Origin: Pigoraptor vietnamica
Lineage: Eukaryota; Opisthokonta; Filasterea
DNA length: 21,602 bases
Direction: 5' to 3'
Assembly: GCA_943704525.1 (NCBI GenBank)
Contig: CALSCQ010001025.1
Location: forward strand, 1-21,602
Part shown: piece by piece, positions 18,499-21,602 of the stretch
How the letters are laid out: the number at the start of each line of letters is the position of its first letter
Position numbering within the stretch: the stretch's first letter is position 1
Program-made: the position numbers and the translations under genes
Notes under the pieces: model-generated
The model's input: the letters and a program-made list of their open reading frames with translations, nothing else
The model's database searches: none
What the model was told of the DNA's origin: nothing

Positions 18499-21400
18499 AT
18501 GCCAGACAACGAAGTGATGTCTCCGCAGTCTCGCTCGCATTTCTTCTCGGCGGATGCCCCCCTCTCGTTTGCCGATCTCGGCCCGTCGGCATCGTCGTCT
18601 TCCGCTTCGTCCCTCTACGAACAGAGCGTGCTGCCGGACCTCTTCGACGACCCCTTTGGCTTCACGGAGTCAAACTACAAGTCTTTTGCGGGTCTTGAGA
18701 GCGGAGTGTCGCGCCGCGGAGGCGTCCTGGAGGCGCCTTCTTCGGCGTCGTCGTCACGTGACGCGACGGGTGGCGGTGTCGACCGCGACGATGGTCCCGT
18801 TGGCGTATTTGCAAACAGTGCCGCGCATTCATCCGCTTCACGCAGCGAGACGGTTGCGCAGCGCCTCTTGCGCCTTGAGCGCGACGAGCTGGCGGAGCTT
18901 CTTCACTGGCGGCCGTCGTTTTCAATGGGCGAGGCCGTGCAAGCGCCCGTCGCGACCCTGGGCGCATCTCCCCCGCAGGAGGCATTCGTCGTCGGCGCGT
19001 TTGCCGATCGCGTGCAGCTCGAAGGCCCGCCCGTCGCTCGCCCCGCTTTCGCCCAGCCGCCCGTTGTTGTGCGCGCGGCCGCGCTGTCGGACACGGCTTC
19101 GAACGCCAGCCGTCTTGCGGAGCAGCGCTTCCTCGAGCTGACGCAGCGCCACCTGTTGCGCGGGTCGCGTGGGCCTGCGCAACCCGTCGAGCGAGAGCCG
19201 TCTTCGGGCCGCGTCCGCCCATCGCCCGCCGCCGCTTCCGACCCCACTGCAGCCCCGGATGCATCGACGGTGTTCCCGTGGCTTGCGCGGTGGCGGCGCC
19301 CTATTGAGTATGACGAAGAGGATGATCCGGAGGAGGTCCAGGGGGGCACCGAAGGAGGAGGCGGCGGCGGCGGCGGCGGCGGCGGCGACGGGTGGACGCA
19401 CTGGCGGAGCGCTGCCCCGGCGCTCGTCTCTGCCGTCAACGAGGCTGCGACGGCAGCCACGGAGCCACGCGAGCGAGCCAGCGGAACGGCTGCTGATGAT
19501 GAGAGCGCGGAATACGACAGCGATTGGGAGACAGCGAGTGACGAGGAGCACGGTTCCGCCGGGGTTGTCGAGAGGACGCGCCGCGCGGCGGAGGAAGAGG
19601 GACTGAGCGCAGTCCACGCGCAACTGGAGGCCATTGATCGCCAGCTGTCGGCTTACGCAGCCGCGCGGGCTGCCGAAGCGGCGCCGACAGCGCAGCAGGC
19701 ACCTTCGTCGCCGTCACGTGCCAGAGACCACTCGTCCCATCGCACGGTGCGCTCGCCGTCACCCTCGCGTGATCGAGAGGGACTTCACCACGGTTCCCCG
19801 CGGGCGCAGAGGGCGCGCACTGATGAGGTCGCGCCGCCTTCCGTGCCGCTGCTGGCAGAGTCGTCGTCTGCGCACGTAGGTCGCGGGGAGTGGTGGCGCC
19901 AGGATCGACCTCGGCGCGAGGCCGCCCACGCGAGCCAGCAGGCGACGCAGAGCCGTATCGGTGAACAGGTGCGCCGCGTGGAGGAGGGCTACGGATTGCT
20001 GGCGCAGCTCGAGGCCATCGACGCGGAGGTGGAGGGTATGACGCGCGAGCTGGAAGCGGCTGCGGCCGGTGCGCCCACGCGCGCGAGCCGCACGCTCGTG
20101 GCGGACTTTGTCGACTTGCAGGATCGCCTGTCGTCGATACGCACCCGCTTATCAGCGTCTGGCCTGGAGGGCGGAGGGGAGGCTGCGGCAGTGCCAGCGC
20201 CACAGCGCGCACATTCGACGTCGCCGTCGCGTGCCGATGCGGGCGCGTCGAACGGCGTGCCGCACGCTGACGACCGTGCCGCCGGTGACGGTGACGGGGA
20301 GAGCGACGAAGACGACTTGCCGCTCCTCATGACGAGCGAAGACGATTCCATGCCGGAACTCACGTACGACTCGGACACTTCTGACGGCGATTGGGCTTCG
20401 CTCGCGGCAGAGCTTTCCAGCGCGCACGCGCGTGCCAACGCCGCCCGCGCCGCTGCGTCCCGCGTTCCGCACGTGGCGCCTTCGGCCGCGCGCATTTGGA
20501 GCGACGGCGAGACCTCGGACGAGAGCGATTCGGACACCGAAGGGAGCGACGTGCCTGATCTCGTGACGTCGAGTGACGACGACGCAGGGGCCGATGTGCT
20601 GCCCGCGCAGGCGTCGCCGCGCGCGAGGGCTTCGCGGGGGTTGTACACGGTGTGGAGCCGCGCCTATCTCGAGCGGCAGATGGACCTGGAGGTGGACGAG
20701 GTGCCCGAGCTGGTGACGTCATCAGAAGAGGATTCCGAGGGCGAGAACATGATACAGGAACTCGTGCGGCAGCTGCGCCCATCGCGACACGCGCGGGTGA
20801 CGCCGTTCAGTGCGCTGTCGGACGACGGGTCGGAATCGGAAGGCATGTCGGAAAACAGCGAGGATTACGAGACGGACAATGATGGCGACGATGACGATGG
20901 TGAAGAGAGCGGCGAAGAGAACCCTCCCAGAATGCGTCACCGTGACGACACGAACGATGCGCACTCCCCCTTTGGCCCGGTGATGTCCCTGCGCGAACTG
21001 TTGGACGTCATTGACTCGATACGGGCGCACCATTGGACGGACCCGCTGGCGCCGCGGCCGAGAGAGGCGGCGAGTCGGCGTCGCGCGGTTCCCCAGCGTC
21101 GAAGCGAGCCGGACGCGGAAACGCTCGCGAGGTGTCGCCGCACGCGCGACCGGTGCGACCACCGCCGGCGCGAGTTTTTGCAGGGCGTTCGCGCGCGCAA
21201 TTTCCCGGGAGGGGCGCACGGTCACGTGACGAAGACGGCCGAAGCGCCGGTCGAGTTTTTCGTGTCTGCGCGTCCGCCGTCGCCTGCGAAGGCGCGGCAC
21301 ACGGTTCCTCCGCGCGCAGTGTGTGCCGACAGTGACGATGAGACGAGCGGCGGCGTCGTTGCATCTGCCTCAACTGCGGGCGCTGTGGCCGATGGTGCTC

Positions 21401-21602
21401 TTGAAGCCAGCGCCTGCGGGATCGATGGGCAGAACGAGGCTTGCGTGGACGCCGTAGAGTATGTGCGGTGCATTTCGGCCGAGGGCGAGGAATTCTTTGT
21501 GCCCCGGCGGGTGATGTGCCACTCGCAGCTGGCGCGGCGAATGCTAGACGGAGGTAAGTATGGTCAGCTCACAACCTACCCACCACCACCACCCCAGATC
21601 GG
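18499..21602 (+). CDS. Acidic disordered protein with C-terminal Elongin-C-like domain (partial, 3' end outside window)
   Basis: The frame is open from ATG 18499 to a GTAAGT donor at 21554 (1018 codons plus one base). An alternative is that CTCCGCAG (18521-18528) is an acceptor and the true start lies upstream. Most of the protein is low complexity: Ser/Ala/Arg/Pro-rich at first, a poly-Gly run coded by (GGC)n near 19351-19389, two related coiled-coil segments both containing QLEAID (about 19610-19670 and 19990-20060), then acidic blocks with four copies of a P-x-L motif followed by Ser/Asp/Glu. The last 32 residues (987-1018), YVRCISAEGEEFFVPRR onward to LARRMLDG, match the start of Elongin C (human YVKLISSDGHEFIVKRE...) strand for strand. 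Elongin C links Elongin B, VHL/SOCS-box substrate receptors and cullin in ubiquitin ligases, and is normally a free protein of about 112 residues. A possible 44-base intron would end at CCCCAG 21597. The rest of the domain lies beyond the window. Confidence 0.65.
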   Translation, partial: MPDNEVMSPQSRSHFFSADAPLSFADLGPSASSSSASSLYEQSVLPDLFDDPFGFTESNYKSFAGLESGVSRRGGVLEAPSSASSSRDATGGGVDRDDGPVGVFANSAAHSSASRSETVAQRLLRLERDELAELLHWRPSFSMGEAVQAPVATLGASPPQEAFVVGAFADRVQLEGPPVARPAFAQPPVVVRAAALSDTASNASRLAEQRFLELTQRHLLRGSRGPAQPVEREPSSGRVRPSPAAASDPTAAPDASTVFPWLARWRRPIEYDEEDDPEEVQGGTEGGGGGGGGGGGDGWTHWRSAAPALVSAVNEAATAATEPRERASGTAADDESAEYDSDWETASDEEHGSAGVVERTRRAAEEEGLSAVHAQLEAIDRQLSAYAAARAAEAAPTAQQAPSSPSRARDHSSHRTVRSPSPSRDREGLHHGSPRAQRARTDEVAPPSVPLLAESSSAHVGRGEWWRQDRPRREAAHASQQATQSRIGEQVRRVEEGYGLLAQLEAIDAEVEGMTRELEAAAAGAPTRASRTLVADFVDLQDRLSSIRTRLSASGLEGGGEAAAVPAPQRAHSTSPSRADAGASNGVPHADDRAAGDGDGESDEDDLPLLMTSEDDSMPELTYDSDTSDGDWASLAAELSSAHARANAARAAASRVPHVAPSAARIWSDGETSDESDSDTEGSDVPDLVTSSDDDAGADVLPAQASPRARASRGLYTVWSRAYLERQMDLEVDEVPELVTSSEEDSEGENMIQELVRQLRPSRHARVTPFSALSDDGSESEGMSENSEDYETDNDGDDDDGEESGEENPPRMRHRDDTNDAHSPFGPVMSLRELLDVIDSIRAHHWTDPLAPRPREAASRRRAVPQRRSEPDAETLARCRRTRDRCDHRRREFLQGVRARNFPGGAHGHVTKTAEAPVEFFVSARPPSPAKARHTVPPRAVCADSDDETSGGVVASASTAGAVADGALEASACGIDGQNEACVDAVEYVRCISAEGEEFFVPRRVMCHSQLARRMLDGGKYGQLTTYPPPPPQI
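19351..19389 (+). repeat. (GGC)n trinucleotide repeat coding poly-Gly
   Basis: GGA GGA followed by an unbroken series of GGC codons gives about twelve glycines in the acidic protein. Such a tract is prone to length change. Confidence 0.85.
20314..20739 (+). repeat. Four copies of an acidic P-x-L short motif
   Basis: Copies read DLPLLMTSEDDS and SMPELTYDSDTS (20314-20379), DVPDLVTSSDDD (20548-20583) and EVPELVTSSEED (20698-20733). The shared form is a small hydrophobic patch P-(D/E/L)-L-(V/M)-T followed at once by Ser and acidic residues. This resembles SUMO-interacting or CK2-phosphorylated motifs, but that reading is inference. Confidence 0.65.

Noticed and set aside
18903-19634. Overlapping minus-strand frames of 230-243 residues
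   Set aside because: They are shadows of the acidic protein. Their poly-Pro run is the reverse of the (GGC)n tract.
1-21602. tRNA, rRNA or mobile element genes
   Set aside because: I looked for cloverleaf-like arms, transposase or reverse-transcriptase motifs and terminal repeats and saw none I could support.

Overview
The window is nuclear DNA of a unicellular eukaryote. Several genes are cut by short GT-AG introns (mostly 54-130 bases) with good donors and CAG, TAG or occasional AAG acceptors. The standard genetic code reads through every exon chain. The sequence is GC-rich, and one gene is a meiotic helicase. I cannot name the lineage from sequence alone; a GC-rich, intron-bearing protist is as far as the evidence goes. 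Base 1 begins in a run of 28 G, which looks like a contig edge or artefact.

Layout: (1) 1587-239, minus strand: a four-exon multi-pass membrane protein of the Rolling stone type. (2) 1588-2208: shared divergent 5' region. (3) 2209-9133, plus strand: a meiotic DNA helicase of the HFM1/MER3 family. I could chain 34 exons in frame into about 1418 residues, with DExH helicase core, winged-helix/Sec63 part, a C-terminal Cys/His zinc finger and a basic, then low-complexity tail. (4) 11016-9229, minus strand: an intronless F-box/leucine-rich-repeat gene whose reading frame is broken twice, once at a run of nine G. (5) 11017-11645: divergent 5' region. (6) 11646 onward, plus strand: a giant cell-surface receptor. 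One 6.28-kb exon encodes a signal peptide, two long beta-helix solenoids (about 48 Gly-Gly-marked units), an Ig/filamin-like segment, one membrane helix and the start of a protein kinase domain. The kinase breaks off after the beta3 lysine and part of helix C, just before a run of 14 C. (7) 18499 to the window end, plus strand: a long acidic, mostly disordered protein whose open frame runs into an Elongin-C-like (SKP1/BTB fold) domain, continuing beyond the window.

The genes do not form one pathway. HFM1/MER3 acts in meiotic crossover formation. The receptor is a cell-surface signalling protein. The F-box protein and the Elongin-C fusion both carry folds of cullin ubiquitin ligase adaptors, but the sequence gives no evidence that they work together. 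The features most worth a second look are the Elongin-C fusion, the truncated receptor kinase, the duplicated zinc-finger half-exon with its decoy splice acceptor in HFM1, and the broken F-box/LRR gene.
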